Source: Lysobacteraceae bacterium (GTDB taxonomy: Bacteria > Pseudomonadota > Gammaproteobacteria > Nevskiales > Nevskiaceae). Taken from it: a stretch of DNA of 64,000 nt. A program made the position numbers and the translations under genes. How positions within the stretch are numbered: the stretch's first letter is position 1; each line of letters begins with the position of its first letter. The notes under the pieces were generated by a model, which worked only from the letters and a program-made list of their open reading frames with translations, was not told the DNA's origin and made no database searches. Location: contig PNMW01000041.1 of NCBI GenBank assembly GCA_013823855.1, positions 1 through 64,000 on the forward strand. The letters run 5' to 3'. Positions 32,369 to 41,746 of this stretch are shown one piece after another.

Positions 32369-34651
32369 TCAGAAGCTGGCCTTGATCTGGGCGCCGATCA
32401 GGCGCGGCTCGTTGATGAAGCCGGTCAGGTTGTTGAAGTCGATGCCGCCGACCACCCGTGTGGTACCGGTGATGTTGCGGACGAACGCCGCCAGCTCGAA
32501 GCGGCCGTCACCCCACAGGTAGCCGGCGCGCAGGCCGCCTTCCAGCAGGTACTTGCCCTTGTACTCGACCGACTCGTACAGGAAGAAGTTGACCGTGCTG
32601 CGGTAGGCCCAATCGGTGAGGATGAAGGCTTCGCCGGGGCCGACCGGACGGCCGTAGCGCAGGGTGGCGTTGCCGGTCACGCGCGGGGCCTGCGGCAGGC
32701 GGTTGCCGTCGATGATGACCGTGTTCGATTCGCCGCCCGAGCGCGGGTCGAGCACCGTGCAGCCGCTGCCGCAGGGGGCGACGGCGAGGCCGGAGTCCTG
32801 GATCTCGGTGTAGTTGTAGCTGGCGCCGAGGGTCATCAGCAGGTGCTGGGACAGGATCGCCTTGAAGTCCAGTTCGGCACCCTGCAGCAGCGCCTTGTCG
32901 GCGTTCAGCAGGGTATTGAAGTTGGCGCCGCCGCCGACCGCGGTCAGCTGCTGGTCCTCGACTTCCGAGCGGAAGATGTTGAAGGCGATGCGGGCGCGCT
33001 TGTCGAACAGATCGGCCTTGATGCCGGTCTCGTACGACAGCACGGTTTCCGACTTGGCGACCGACAGGGTCGAGCCGAACAGCAGGCGGCCCTGCACCGA
33101 CGGCGCCCGGAAGCCGCGCGCGACGCGGGCATAGGCGCTGACCGTCGGGGTCAGCTTGTAGCTGCCGCTGACATCCCAGCTGACGTCGGTGTCGTCGGGA
33201 TTCGCGTACAGCGCGCCGGTCGGCGGGGCGCCGATCGGCGACTGCAGCTGTTCGGCGACGAAGTTCTTGTTGTCGACCGTGTAGCGCACGCCGCCCCTGA
33301 GCTTGAAGTCGGATGTCACCTCATAGGTCGCCGAGCCGAACACCGCGGCTGCGTTGTTCTGCTGCTCCTGCACCGCGTAGCCGTTCTGCACGCCGCCGGC
33401 CAGGGTGTCGAAGTTGAAGCTGTCGATGGTGATGTCTTCGAAGAAGTAGTAGACGCCGCCCTGGAAGTTCAGCGGGCCGGCGTAGTTCGATTCGACGCGG
33501 AATTCCTGGGTCAGCTGCTGGTGCTTGGGCAGGCCGTCCGCTGATTCGGCCGGGAACGGGATGAAACCCGGGCCGGACGGCGGCGCGAACGCCGCGCCGA
33601 AGCCGCCATCGATGTCGCCGCGGCTGTACGACACCACATGCTCGTAGCCGGAGATCGAGTGCAGGCTGTACGGGCCGGCATCCCAGCGCAGCCGGACGCT
33701 GCCGCCGGTGCCGTGCAGGTCCTGCTCGTTGCGGCCGTCGATCGAGACTTCGCTGCGCCGGAAGCCGTCGGCCAGGTCATTGGTGCCGGGCTGGATGATG
33801 TTGGCGCGGAACAGCCGCGCCGTGCCTTCGAGCTGGCGGGTGTGGACGTTGAACAGCGCGCTGAAGGTCGGGCTCGGCTGGTACAGCAGCTGGGCGCGGA
33901 AGGCGCCGTCGGTGTAGCCCTCGAGCGAGGTCTTGCCGTCGCTCCGGAAGATGTTGTCGACCCAGTCCTCGCGGCGCTGCAGCAGGCCGGACACGCGCAG
34001 CGCGACGGTTTTCGACAGCGGGATGTTGTAGGCCGACTCGACGTTGGTGGTCAGGTAGGTGCCGGTCGACAGGTTGAAGTAGCCCTCCTGATCGAAGGTC
34101 GGCTTCGCCGAATCGAACTTGACCACGCCGGCCGGCGTGTTGCGGCCGAACAGCGTGCCCTGCGGGCCGCGGGCAACTTCGATCTGGGCCAGGTCGAAGA
34201 TCGGGAAGCCCTTCAGCAGCGGGTTTTCCAGCACCACGTCGTCATAGACCAGCGACACCGGCTGCGAGGCGTTGAGGTCGAAATCGGTGTTGCCGTAGCC
34301 GCGGATGTAGAAGCGCGGGAAGGCGCGGCCGAACGAGGATTCGATGTTCAGACTCGGCACCCGGGCGGCGAGCAGGCGCACGTCCTGGCCGTTGGAGACG
34401 AACACGCCGAGGTTTTCGTCGGACAGGGTCGAGACCGAGATCGGCACGTCGCGGATGTTCTCGCGGCGGCGCTCGGCGGTCACGGTGACGGTTTCCAGCC
34501 GGGTCGGGTCGCTGCTGGCGGCGGCGGTCGCGGCGCTCGTGTCATCGGCGAGCGCCAGCGGCGCATGGCCGATCATCGTCAGCAGCGCGGCGCGGAAGGC
34601 GAGGCGGGCGGACAGGCGTCCGCGATTCAAGGACAGGTTGCGGTTCGGCAT
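32369..34651 (-). CDS. TonB-dependent outer-membrane receptor
   Basis: A 760-residue outer-membrane beta-barrel for TonB-driven uptake. A signal peptide is followed by a TonB box (LETVTVTAERR), the plug domain (IRDVPISVSTLS through EVARGPQGTLFGRNTPAG) and a long barrel ending in an aromatic residue (IGAQIKASF), as for BamA-inserted barrels. The plug resembles receptors of iron complexes and related ligands, but no ligand can be assigned. The ATG at 34651 was chosen for its GGGGAA ribosome site and signal peptide. It has no transporter next to it in the window. Confidence 0.94.
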   Translation of the reverse strand: MPNRNLSLNRGRLSARLAFRAALLTMIGHAPLALADDTSAATAAASSDPTRLETVTVTAERRRENIRDVPISVSTLSDENLGVFVSNGQDVRLLAARVPSLNIESSFGRAFPRFYIRGYGNTDFDLNASQPVSLVYDDVVLENPLLKGFPIFDLAQIEVARGPQGTLFGRNTPAGVVKFDSAKPTFDQEGYFNLSTGTYLTTNVESAYNIPLSKTVALRVSGLLQRREDWVDNIFRSDGKTSLEGYTDGAFRAQLLYQPSPTFSALFNVHTRQLEGTARLFRANIIQPGTNDLADGFRRSEVSIDGRNEQDLHGTGGSVRLRWDAGPYSLHSISGYEHVVSYSRGDIDGGFGAAFAPPSGPGFIPFPAESADGLPKHQQLTQEFRVESNYAGPLNFQGGVYYFFEDITIDSFNFDTLAGGVQNGYAVQEQQNNAAAVFGSATYEVTSDFKLRGGVRYTVDNKNFVAEQLQSPIGAPPTGALYANPDDTDVSWDVSGSYKLTPTVSAYARVARGFRAPSVQGRLLFGSTLSVAKSETVLSYETGIKADLFDKRARIAFNIFRSEVEDQQLTAVGGGANFNTLLNADKALLQGAELDFKAILSQHLLMTLGASYNYTEIQDSGLAVAPCGSGCTVLDPRSGGESNTVIIDGNRLPQAPRVTGNATLRYGRPVGPGEAFILTDWAYRSTVNFFLYESVEYKGKYLLEGGLRAGYLWGDGRFELAAFVRNITGTTRVVGGIDFNNLTGFINEPRLIGAQIKASF

Positions 34652-34840
34652 GGTGAATTCCCCGGAATTGAATGCGGCGCACCCCCGTGCGCCGTCGATG
34701 TGGCTGGATCTGCAGGCGATGCGTCGGCCGTGATCCACGGGCGGAACATACTCGAGTCGCCCACCAATGTGGCGTCACGCCTCGAAATGGGACCCAATTA
34801 GAGTGCGGTCGCGCTGGCCAGCGGTGATTCGTGCGCACAT

Positions 34841-35404
34841 CTAGGGCGCGGGCGGCGTCTTCCAGGCCTTGACCGCCGCCAGCGTGTTCTTGACGTGCTC
34901 GTTCGGGCTCAGGGCGGAATGCACGTAGGAAATCGTCGAATCCGGGAGGATCACGAACGAGGTCCGGTCGGCGTACGACAGCAGCGGCACCTTGGCGTCG
35001 AAGGCGCGGGCGATCGCCAGATCGGGATCGGCGGCGACCGCGAACTTGTTGCGGCATTCGCTGACCGAAAACCTGTTCAGCGTCTCGATGTTGTCTTTCG
35101 ATACGCCGATTACCGTGGCGCCCAGGGCCGCGAAATCATCCGTGGCTTCGGCGAACAGGTGCGCTTCCACCGTGCAGCCCTTGGTGAACGCCGCCGGGTA
35201 GAAGTACAGCACCACGGGCCCTTTCTTCAGCGCCTCCGCCAGCGTGAAATCAAACGGCGTTCCGGCGAGGGTGGCCCGGGTCGTGAAATCCGGTGCCTTG
35301 CTGCCGGCTTTCAGGGCCGCCCAGGCCGGCGCCGCGAAGGCCAGTGCGAGGGCTGCGGCGGCGAGTGTCAGGCGTGCACGGGAATGGATGCCGTTCGGGA
35401 ACAT
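34841..35404 (-). CDS. Exported peroxiredoxin (AhpC/TSA, BCP-like)
   Basis: A 187-residue thiol peroxidase with an N-terminal Sec signal (cleavage after APAWA), so probably periplasmic. The peroxidatic motif is intact: FYPAAFTKGCTVEAH with Thr74 and Cys77, and a second cysteine, Cys117 (SVSECRNK), could resolve it. The C-terminal SFVILPDSTISYVHSA is typical of BCP/PrxQ relatives. It lies upstream of the TonB-dependent receptor on the same strand, with a 189-base gap, so a separate promoter is likely for that receptor. It is divergent from the kinase gene. Confidence 0.92.
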   Translation of the reverse strand: MFPNGIHSRARLTLAAAALALAFAAPAWAALKAGSKAPDFTTRATLAGTPFDFTLAEALKKGPVVLYFYPAAFTKGCTVEAHLFAEATDDFAALGATVIGVSKDNIETLNRFSVSECRNKFAVAADPDLAIARAFDAKVPLLSYADRTSFVILPDSTISYVHSALSPNEHVKNTLAAVKAWKTPPAP

Positions 35405-35587
35405 CGGTTGCCTCCGCGGAGATGAGCGTTGTCGACAATACGCCCGCGCGCCGCCTGCGGATTCGCTCTGGCTGGTCTCGATGATCCGCCCGACACAACG
35501 GAGGTCCGCGCGGTGGCGGCGGGCAGTCGGGCGATACTAGGCGCGCCCGTCTCCGTTCCCGTATGGCCGCGAGTTCAAGAACCGACG

Positions 35588-38443
35588 ATGACCGACGATC
35601 GCCCCAGACGGGTGCAAGCCCTGTTCGACGAAGCGGCCCTGCTGCCCTGGGACCGGCGAGGCGCGTTTCTCGATCGCGTTTGCGCGGGTGACGCCCCGTT
35701 GCGTGCCGAACTCGAGCAGCGCCTGAGAAACATGGGAGACACGATCGCAGTGCTCGATCGCGCGTCGATCCCCGAAGCGCACGAGCCGGAAGAGCCGGTG
35801 CTTCAGCCCGGCACCGTGCTCGGCCCCTGGGCGATCGAGGACATCATCGGCCAGGGTGGCATGGGCGAGGTCTACCGGGCGCGCCGCGCCGATCACGCAT
35901 TCGAGTTGCAGGTGGCGATCAAGCTGCTGAAGCGCGGCCTCGATACCCAGCAGGTCGTGCGCCGCTTCCTGCTCGAACGCCGCATCCTGGCCCAGCTCAG
36001 CCATCCCAACATCGCCCACGCCCTGGACGCCGGGGCGGCGCCGGATGGCCGGCCGTATCTGGTGATGGAGTACGTCGCGGGGCGGCCGATCACCGAATAC
36101 TCCCGCGTCCAGGCCCATTCGGTGGTCGACAGGCTGCGCCTGCTGATCACCGTCTGCCGGGCTGTGCAGGAGGCGCATCAGCGGCAGATCGTCCATCGCG
36201 ATCTGAAGCCGTCGAACGTGCTGGTGACCGGCGCCGGACAGGTCAAGCTGCTCGACTTCGGCATCGCGAAATCGCTGGACGACGAGGGGGTGGACGCGAC
36301 GCGCGTCGCCGGCGAGGCGACCGCGCTGACGCCGGCCTATGCCGCGCCGGAGCAGATCCTCGGGCAGGCGCCGACGCCGGCAGTCGATGTCTACGCGCTC
36401 GGCGTGATGCTCTACGAACTGCTGACCGCGCGCCTGCCGCACCGTCGCGAAGGTCGCTCCGCGAGCGTTCTGGTCGCCGAACTGGGCAACGAGACCGTCA
36501 TCCGGCCGAGCACCGTCCTGCGCCAGGAGCGCGGCAGGCTGCCGGAACCGGAGCGGCTGAGCCGCCTGCGCTCGATCTCCCGCGATCTCGATCTGATCGT
36601 GCTCAAGGCCCTGCACCCGGAAGCCGCAAGGCGCTACCGCTCGGCGCAGGAACTGGCCGACGACCTGCAACGGCTGCTCGAACAGCGTCCGGTGCTCGCG
36701 CGGGCTGACTCGATGGCTTATCGCGCCGGCCGCTTCGTTCGCCGCAACCGCCTCGCGGTGGCGGCGGCGGCGGCGGCGATGCTGGCGTTGTCGGCAGGCA
36801 TGAGTGTCGCGATCTGGCAAGCTGGCATTGCCCGCAGCGAAGCCCGCAGCGCGCTGCTGCAGAAGGCGCGCGCCGAACGGGTCAAGGATTTCGTGCTGTC
36901 GGTGTTCAAGGAACAGGACCCGTACGAGCGCAGCCGCCAGCAGCAGCGCACACCGTTGCAACTGATCACCGACGCTTCCGCCAGAGTCGATGCCGACCTG
37001 GGGGGCGATCCGGAAATGCACGCCGAAGTGCTGGTGGAACTGGCCGGCATCCGCGTCAACCTTGGCGATTTCTCCGGCGCGCGCGGCATGCTCGAACATG
37101 CGCTGGACGAGCAGAAGACGTTATATGGAAAAGACAGCCCGTTGGTGGCCCGCAGCCTGATCCTGCTGGCCCGCCTGGCCGACAAGGAAAAAGGCGATGG
37201 CGCGCCGGAAATCGAGCCGAACGTGCGGGAAGCGCTGCGCATCCTGGAAGGCCCGGGCTCCAGCGATCGTCAAGCCATCGCCGACGCCAAGCTGCTGCTC
37301 GGCCGGACGCTCGGCTTTTCGCAGACCCGCACCGACGAAGCCCTGAAAGTGCTCGAGGAAGCCCGCCGGATCGATGAAGCGATCGGTGGCCAGGACAGCC
37401 GCGCCGTCATCGACGTGCTGCTGGCGGAAATGGCGGTGCTGCGCCGCGCAAGCCGGGTAGCGGAAGCGGAGGCTGCGGCACGGGAGGCCATCGTCAGGAT
37501 CGAACGCACGGCAGGCCCGGACAATATCGGCCTTGCGTATCCGTTGTCTGAACTCGGCTCGCTGCTCACGGTAGAGCAGAGCCGGTATGCCGAGGCCGTT
37601 CCGGTTCTGCAACGCGCTATCGCAATTCGACGCGAGGAGTTGGGCGATAAGGCGCCTGGTCTGGCGATCAATCTGGCTTTTCTGGGCCGAGCCTATGCGG
37701 GCCTCAATCGATTTGATGCTGCGGCAGCAGTCTTCGCCGAGGGGGAACTGGCAGTTCCGGCTGGCGACGAAGCCACGCTCTACTATTTTCTGTTCGAGCG
37801 CCTGAACTTTGAACAAAATGCCGAGCGATGGCGGGATGTCGAAACGGATGCTCGACGGGCCTTTGCGCTATCGCTCAAGCTTTACGGCGAGGGGTATCCA
37901 TACACGTGGCAGGCAGCGTCGTTTCTGGGCTATGCACTTGCTTCAATGGGGCGCTACGAAGAAGCGGAGAAAGTCCTGATTGAAGCGAGAGCCAAGATGC
38001 AGAAGGCCGTGGGGCAGCACGCCTACGATAACTATCTGCCAGCCTCCGTGTTGGGGATTTCGAGAATTCTGCGAGGGAAAGGCGAGCAAGCTCTGGAACC
38101 TCTGCGTGCCGCATTGGCTTTGACTGAACTGACATTCGATCGCACAAGTCAGCAATGGGCTGCAAACGCTCTCAATTTGGCGGAGGCCTTGCTGCAAGTC
38201 GATACGCGCGACACAAATTCAGAAGCCAAGGAGTTGATTGACCAAGCCTTGATTATCTATGGATCCGGGGCCGACCCCGCTTATCTCGCAAAGGCCCTGG
38301 TCAATCGGGGCTTGCTGCGCCTGAGAATGGGCGACACGACAAGCGGCCAGATTGACCTCGAACATGCGGCCACTCTTCTCTCCGGCGTTGCCGGTGATCA
38401 CAAGAGGGATCAAACGCGCATCAAGAATGCGTTGCGCCGATGA
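35588..38443 (+). CDS. Serine/threonine protein kinase with C-terminal TPR repeats
   Basis: A 951-residue membrane-anchored Hanks-type kinase. The kinase domain (about 80-350) has the glycine loop GQGGMG (88-93), the VAIK lysine, the catalytic HRDLKPSN (Asp205) and DFG (223-225), so it looks active. A single membrane helix follows (about 391-413; AVAAAAAAMLALSAGMSVAI) and then many TPR-like repeats to the end (about 470-945), on the opposite side of the membrane. From about 37600 the base composition falls clearly (codons such as AAT, GAA, TTG rise), unlike the first two thirds. The ATG at 35588 starts the conserved MTDDRPRRVQALFDEA N-terminus. Targets are unknown. Confidence 0.93.
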   Translation: MTDDRPRRVQALFDEAALLPWDRRGAFLDRVCAGDAPLRAELEQRLRNMGDTIAVLDRASIPEAHEPEEPVLQPGTVLGPWAIEDIIGQGGMGEVYRARRADHAFELQVAIKLLKRGLDTQQVVRRFLLERRILAQLSHPNIAHALDAGAAPDGRPYLVMEYVAGRPITEYSRVQAHSVVDRLRLLITVCRAVQEAHQRQIVHRDLKPSNVLVTGAGQVKLLDFGIAKSLDDEGVDATRVAGEATALTPAYAAPEQILGQAPTPAVDVYALGVMLYELLTARLPHRREGRSASVLVAELGNETVIRPSTVLRQERGRLPEPERLSRLRSISRDLDLIVLKALHPEAARRYRSAQELADDLQRLLEQRPVLARADSMAYRAGRFVRRNRLAVAAAAAAMLALSAGMSVAIWQAGIARSEARSALLQKARAERVKDFVLSVFKEQDPYERSRQQQRTPLQLITDASARVDADLGGDPEMHAEVLVELAGIRVNLGDFSGARGMLEHALDEQKTLYGKDSPLVARSLILLARLADKEKGDGAPEIEPNVREALRILEGPGSSDRQAIADAKLLLGRTLGFSQTRTDEALKVLEEARRIDEAIGGQDSRAVIDVLLAEMAVLRRASRVAEAEAAAREAIVRIERTAGPDNIGLAYPLSELGSLLTVEQSRYAEAVPVLQRAIAIRREELGDKAPGLAINLAFLGRAYAGLNRFDAAAAVFAEGELAVPAGDEATLYYFLFERLNFEQNAERWRDVETDARRAFALSLKLYGEGYPYTWQAASFLGYALASMGRYEEAEKVLIEARAKMQKAVGQHAYDNYLPASVLGISRILRGKGEQALEPLRAALALTELTFDRTSQQWAANALNLAEALLQVDTRDTNSEAKELIDQALIIYGSGADPAYLAKALVNRGLLRLRMGDTTSGQIDLEHAATLLSGVAGDHKRDQTRIKNALRR

Positions 38444-38528
38444 ATGGGTAAAAAAACCACCGCCGAATTTCTTCATGCGGTGGCCTGCGGCGTCGCAGGG
38501 AATAGATGTCTCTTATCTCGTCAGCGGA

Positions 38529-39098
38529 TTATCTTGGTGGTTGCGGTGGGCCAACAACCTTGCCTAACCCGACAATGACGTCTTCTCCGAAGTTGATCAC
38601 TGTCGAAATAGCTGATGTACCAAGTTTCGGAATGTCCGCGACTGGAATTCGGTCGACGATGCCGTTCAGCGCCCTTATCGGTGTCGTCAAAAAGGCGGGT
38701 GGATCAAACCTCGGCGGCTGAGGCGGACCAACAACCTTGCCGAGCCCAACAATCACATCCTCACCGATGCCCACCACCGTCGAAAGACTCGGAACACGGG
38801 GGCGGGGATTGTCCGGGTTCGGCGGGCCGATGACGATGGTCACGATGCGGGCCGGGGTCTGCAGCAGGCCGGCAATCGGCAGGTGCATGCCGGGGAGCGA
38901 CGGGACGTCTCGGGGCGGCGTGGTGATCGGCATCGAGCCGGCGCTCGCCGACGGCAGGGCCGGCAAGGCCGGCAGGGCGCCGAGCGTGGTCGGCGCAAGC
39001 GCGGTGGAAAGCGTGGAAAGGCGGACCGATGGGGCCGCCTGTGCGGCCGCGGATATCAGACCCGATGCGGCCAGGACAATCACTGCAGTTGTTTTCAT
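38529..39098 (-). CDS. Secreted proline-rich protein with duplicated C-terminal motif
   Basis: A 189-residue exported protein I do not recognise. It has a Sec signal (cleavage after AAAQA). The rest is Pro/Ala/Thr/Ser rich, without cysteines. The motif GEDVIVGLGKVVGPPQPPR occurs twice, once in the middle and once as the exact C-terminal end, and each is preceded by a Thr-Val-(V/I) stretch. The DNA under the two copies differs at many third positions, so the repeat is kept at the protein level. It sits alone between the kinase and the FHA-cyclase. A surface or cell-envelope role is a guess. Confidence 0.65.
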   Translation of the reverse strand: MKTTAVIVLAASGLISAAAQAAPSVRLSTLSTALAPTTLGALPALPALPSASAGSMPITTPPRDVPSLPGMHLPIAGLLQTPARIVTIVIGPPNPDNPRPRVPSLSTVVGIGEDVIVGLGKVVGPPQPPRFDPPAFLTTPIRALNGIVDRIPVADIPKLGTSAISTVINFGEDVIVGLGKVVGPPQPPR

Positions 39099-39222
39099 GG
39101 CTTCTCCCAGGCGACCGGCATGAGTGGCACTTTTGGGCAAGGATGTCGCCTGCCACGGATGTCAGCACGACCTGAACGGCCGGTCAATGGAGATTTTGTC
39201 GGTTATGCAGCAAAAGCCGGCT

Positions 39223-40143
39223 TCAGTTCCGGGCGATCTCGAAATGAACGATGAACGCACCCGTCGGGTCGTCGGCGAAGGGCCTGCCGACCGACAGGCT
39301 GCCGCTCGCCGGCAGGGTCATCTTCTGGCAGTACGGCAGCAGGGTTTCCCGGCCGTCACCGCCGTCCCTGAGCCAGGTGCCGTTGCGGCTGATGTCCTGG
39401 AGGAACCAGCAGTCGTCGATGCATTCGATCGTGGCATGCGTGGACGACACTCGCAGTTCCGCATCCGGCATCGGCAGGTCGCAGTTGTCGCTGCGGCCGA
39501 TGATCATTTTCCGGTCGTGACTCTGGCAACGCAGCGTCGTCGGGCCATGGCGGAGGTGCAGCACGGTCGACGACGGGGCGGCGCTGCGCTCGGCAGCGAA
39601 GACCGTCGCTGTCGGCGCGTCCTGCGACTGCCAGCCCAGGGTCCAGACATTGAACCGGCCCAGGCCTTTCAGCGAACGGCTGCCGAACGGCATCGCCAGT
39701 GCGCGCAGCGTGTCGGGAAGCCGGCCGAGCGTTTCCTCGAGCAGGAATATCTGCCCCGGTGCGTCCTCGGCCAGCTTGTGCAGGCGGGCCACGAAATTGA
39801 TCGTCTGCCCGACGGCGTCCTGATGGCCGTCGGTCAGGCGGAAGTGCACCGGGCCGAAATGAAAGCCGGCGTACAGGCGCAGGCCGACGTCCGCCGCCAG
39901 CTTCTGCGCCTGGATCGCCAACTCGGCGGTGGCGGCCAACTGCGATTCCTCGAAGACCGCCAGCATGTCGTCGCCATAGGCCTTGATGAAGGTCGCGCCG
40001 CAGCCGCGTGCGGCGGTGATCAGGGTGTCGAGCAGATGATGGATTTGCCGGCCGGCGGCCACTTCGCCCAGTTCGTTGCGCAACTTAACCGACCCGGCGA
40101 TATCGACGATGAGCACGCCGCAATGACGGATGCTTTCGGACAC
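39223..40143 (-). CDS. Adenylate/guanylate cyclase fused to an FHA domain
   Basis: A 306-residue cytoplasmic protein. Residues about 5-170 form a class III cyclase: VLIVDIAGS with Asp14, AYGDDMLAV with Asp58/59 and QTINFVARLH with Asn116 and Arg120, so metal and transition-state residues are present. Residues about 205-300 form a phosphothreonine-binding FHA domain (MIIGRSDNCDLPMPD, SSTHATIECI, DISRNGTWLRDG). This pairing suggests cyclase output controlled by protein phosphorylation, and a Ser/Thr kinase gene lies 0.8 kb away. The start is GTG at 40143, behind an AAGGAGAG ribosome site. The product (cAMP or cGMP) is not predictable. Confidence 0.88.
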   Translation of the reverse strand: MSESIRHCGVLIVDIAGSVKLRNELGEVAAGRQIHHLLDTLITAARGCGATFIKAYGDDMLAVFEESQLAATAELAIQAQKLAADVGLRLYAGFHFGPVHFRLTDGHQDAVGQTINFVARLHKLAEDAPGQIFLLEETLGRLPDTLRALAMPFGSRSLKGLGRFNVWTLGWQSQDAPTATVFAAERSAAPSSTVLHLRHGPTTLRCQSHDRKMIIGRSDNCDLPMPDAELRVSSTHATIECIDDCWFLQDISRNGTWLRDGGDGRETLLPYCQKMTLPASGSLSVGRPFADDPTGAFIVHFEIARN

Positions 40144-40453
40144 CGTATCGCTCTCCTTCGTGAAACTGTGAACTGGGTCAGCTTTTGTATTGTGTGTCCT
40201 TTCTTTCCCGGACGAAACGCGGGGCGACCACGACGAAACGCCGGCAGCGGCGCGACGACCGGCGGGTGCCAGGGCCGGAGCCGATCATCCGCAGGGCCGG
40301 TCATCGCGTCACCGGTCAAGGAGTCGCCAGGCGGGGCGTGAATCCCTGACGCTGGCCCTCATCGGCCGCGCATGCTGTAATTAGCGGCTGTTTCAGCGAT
40401 GTTGTCGTCTTAAATCGTGCCGATCCGGCACCCAACCCGTTACCGAGGAATCC
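40144..40453. other. Divergent intergenic region cyclase-FHA / alaC
   Basis: This 310-base gap carries the upstream signals for both genes. It contains a perfect 10-base direct repeat, GACGAAACGC at 40211-40220 and 40232-40241, a 21-base (two helical turns) spacing that would fit a regulator binding one DNA face. No clear sigma-70 promoter could be assigned, and I see no gene in it. Confidence 0.45.
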
Positions 40454-41746
40454 TTGAACACCGTCTTCCCGCGCATCGAGCGCCTGCCGCCCTACGTCTT
40501 CAACATTGTCGGTGAAATGAAGAAGGCGGCCCGAGCTCGTGGCGAGGACGTCATCGATTTCAGCATGGGCAACCCGGATCAGCCGACACCCAAGCACATT
40601 GTCGACAAGCTGGTCGAGGCGTCCGTCCGTGGCACCGAAAGCGACTACGTGCGCCCGGAAGTCCACGACGAGGACGGCACCCATACCCACCGCTATTCGG
40701 TGTCAAAGGGCATTCCGCGTCTCCGGAAGGCGATGGCGACCTGGTACAAGCGCCGCTACGACGTCGACCTGAACGCCGACACCGAAGTGATCGCGACGAT
40801 CGGCTCGAAGGAAGGCCTGGCCCATCTGGCGTTCGCGACGCTCGCCCCCGGCGATACCGTGCTGGTGCCGAATCCGGCCTATCCGATCCACCCGTTCGGC
40901 GTGGTGCTGGCCGGTGCCGACGTGCGCCACGTGCGCTTCCCGGCCGATGACCCGACGCACGACATCTTCTTCGAGGAACTGCGCAAGGCGATCAAGGAAT
41001 CGACCCCGACGCCGAAGATGCTGATCCTCAATTTCCCGTCGAATCCGACCGCGGAATGCGTGGAACTGGATTTCTTCGAGCGCGCCGTCGCGATCTGCCG
41101 CGAGCACCAGATCTGGCTGATCCACGATCTGGCCTATGCCGACATCGTCTTCGATGGCTACAAGGCACCGAGCGTGCTGCAGGTGCCGGGCGCCAAGGAT
41201 GTGGCGGTGGAATTCTTCACCCTGTCGAAGAGCTACAACATGCCGGGCTGGCGGGTCGGCTTCATGGTCGGCAACCCGGTTCTGGTCGCCGCGCTGGCAC
41301 GGATCAAGAGCTACCTCGACTACGGCATGTTCACGCCGATCCAGGTGGCCTCGATCGCCGCGCTCGAAGGACCGCAGGATTGTGTGGCCGAGATCTGCGA
41401 GATGTACCGCAAGCGTCGCGACGTGCTGGTCGAAGGCCTGCTGGCTGCCGGCTGGCCGGTCACCAAGCCCAAGGCGACGATGTTCATCTGGGCGCAGATT
41501 CCGGAATCGCATCGCCATCTCGGCTCGCTGGAATTTTCCCGGCAGCTGATGGAGAAGGCGCAGGTCGCGGTGTCGCCGGGCATCGGCTTCGGCGAGTACG
41601 GCGACGACTACGTGCGCTTCGCGCTGATCGAGAACGAGCACCGCACGCGGCAGGCGACGCGCTCGATCAAGAAATTCTTGAAGGGCAGCGCCAAGGCCGA
41701 CAAGGCTGCGCCCGTCGCCGAGCCGATGAAGGCAGCACAGGCATGA
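40454..41746 (+). CDS. alaC: Alanine aminotransferase AlaC (class I PLP aminotransferase)
   Basis: Makes alanine from pyruvate and glutamate. The 430-residue protein starts with TTG behind a GAGGAA ribosome site and follows the E. coli enzyme closely ([54 protein letters not shown]). The PLP lysine is Lys259 in [10 protein letters not shown]. Relative to E. coli AlaC there is an extra stretch of about 16 residues (near residues 59-76, containing [14 protein letters not shown]) just before [16 protein letters not shown]. The stop overlaps the hom ATG, so alaC-hom are coupled. Confidence 0.95.
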   Translation: MNTVFPRIERLPPYVFNIVGEMKKAARARGEDVIDFSMGNPDQPTPKHIVDKLVEASVRGTESDYVRPEVHDEDGTHTHRYSVSKGIPRLRKAMATWYKRRYDVDLNADTEVIATIGSKEGLAHLAFATLAPGDTVLVPNPAYPIHPFGVVLAGADVRHVRFPADDPTHDIFFEELRKAIKESTPTPKMLILNFPSNPTAECVELDFFERAVAICREHQIWLIHDLAYADIVFDGYKAPSVLQVPGAKDVAVEFFTLSKSYNMPGWRVGFMVGNPVLVAALARIKSYLDYGMFTPIQVASIAALEGPQDCVAEICEMYRKRRDVLVEGLLAAGWPVTKPKATMFIWAQIPESHRHLGSLEFSRQLMEKAQVAVSPGIGFGEYGDDYVRFALIENEHRTRQATRSIKKFLKGSAKADKAAPVAEPMKAAQA

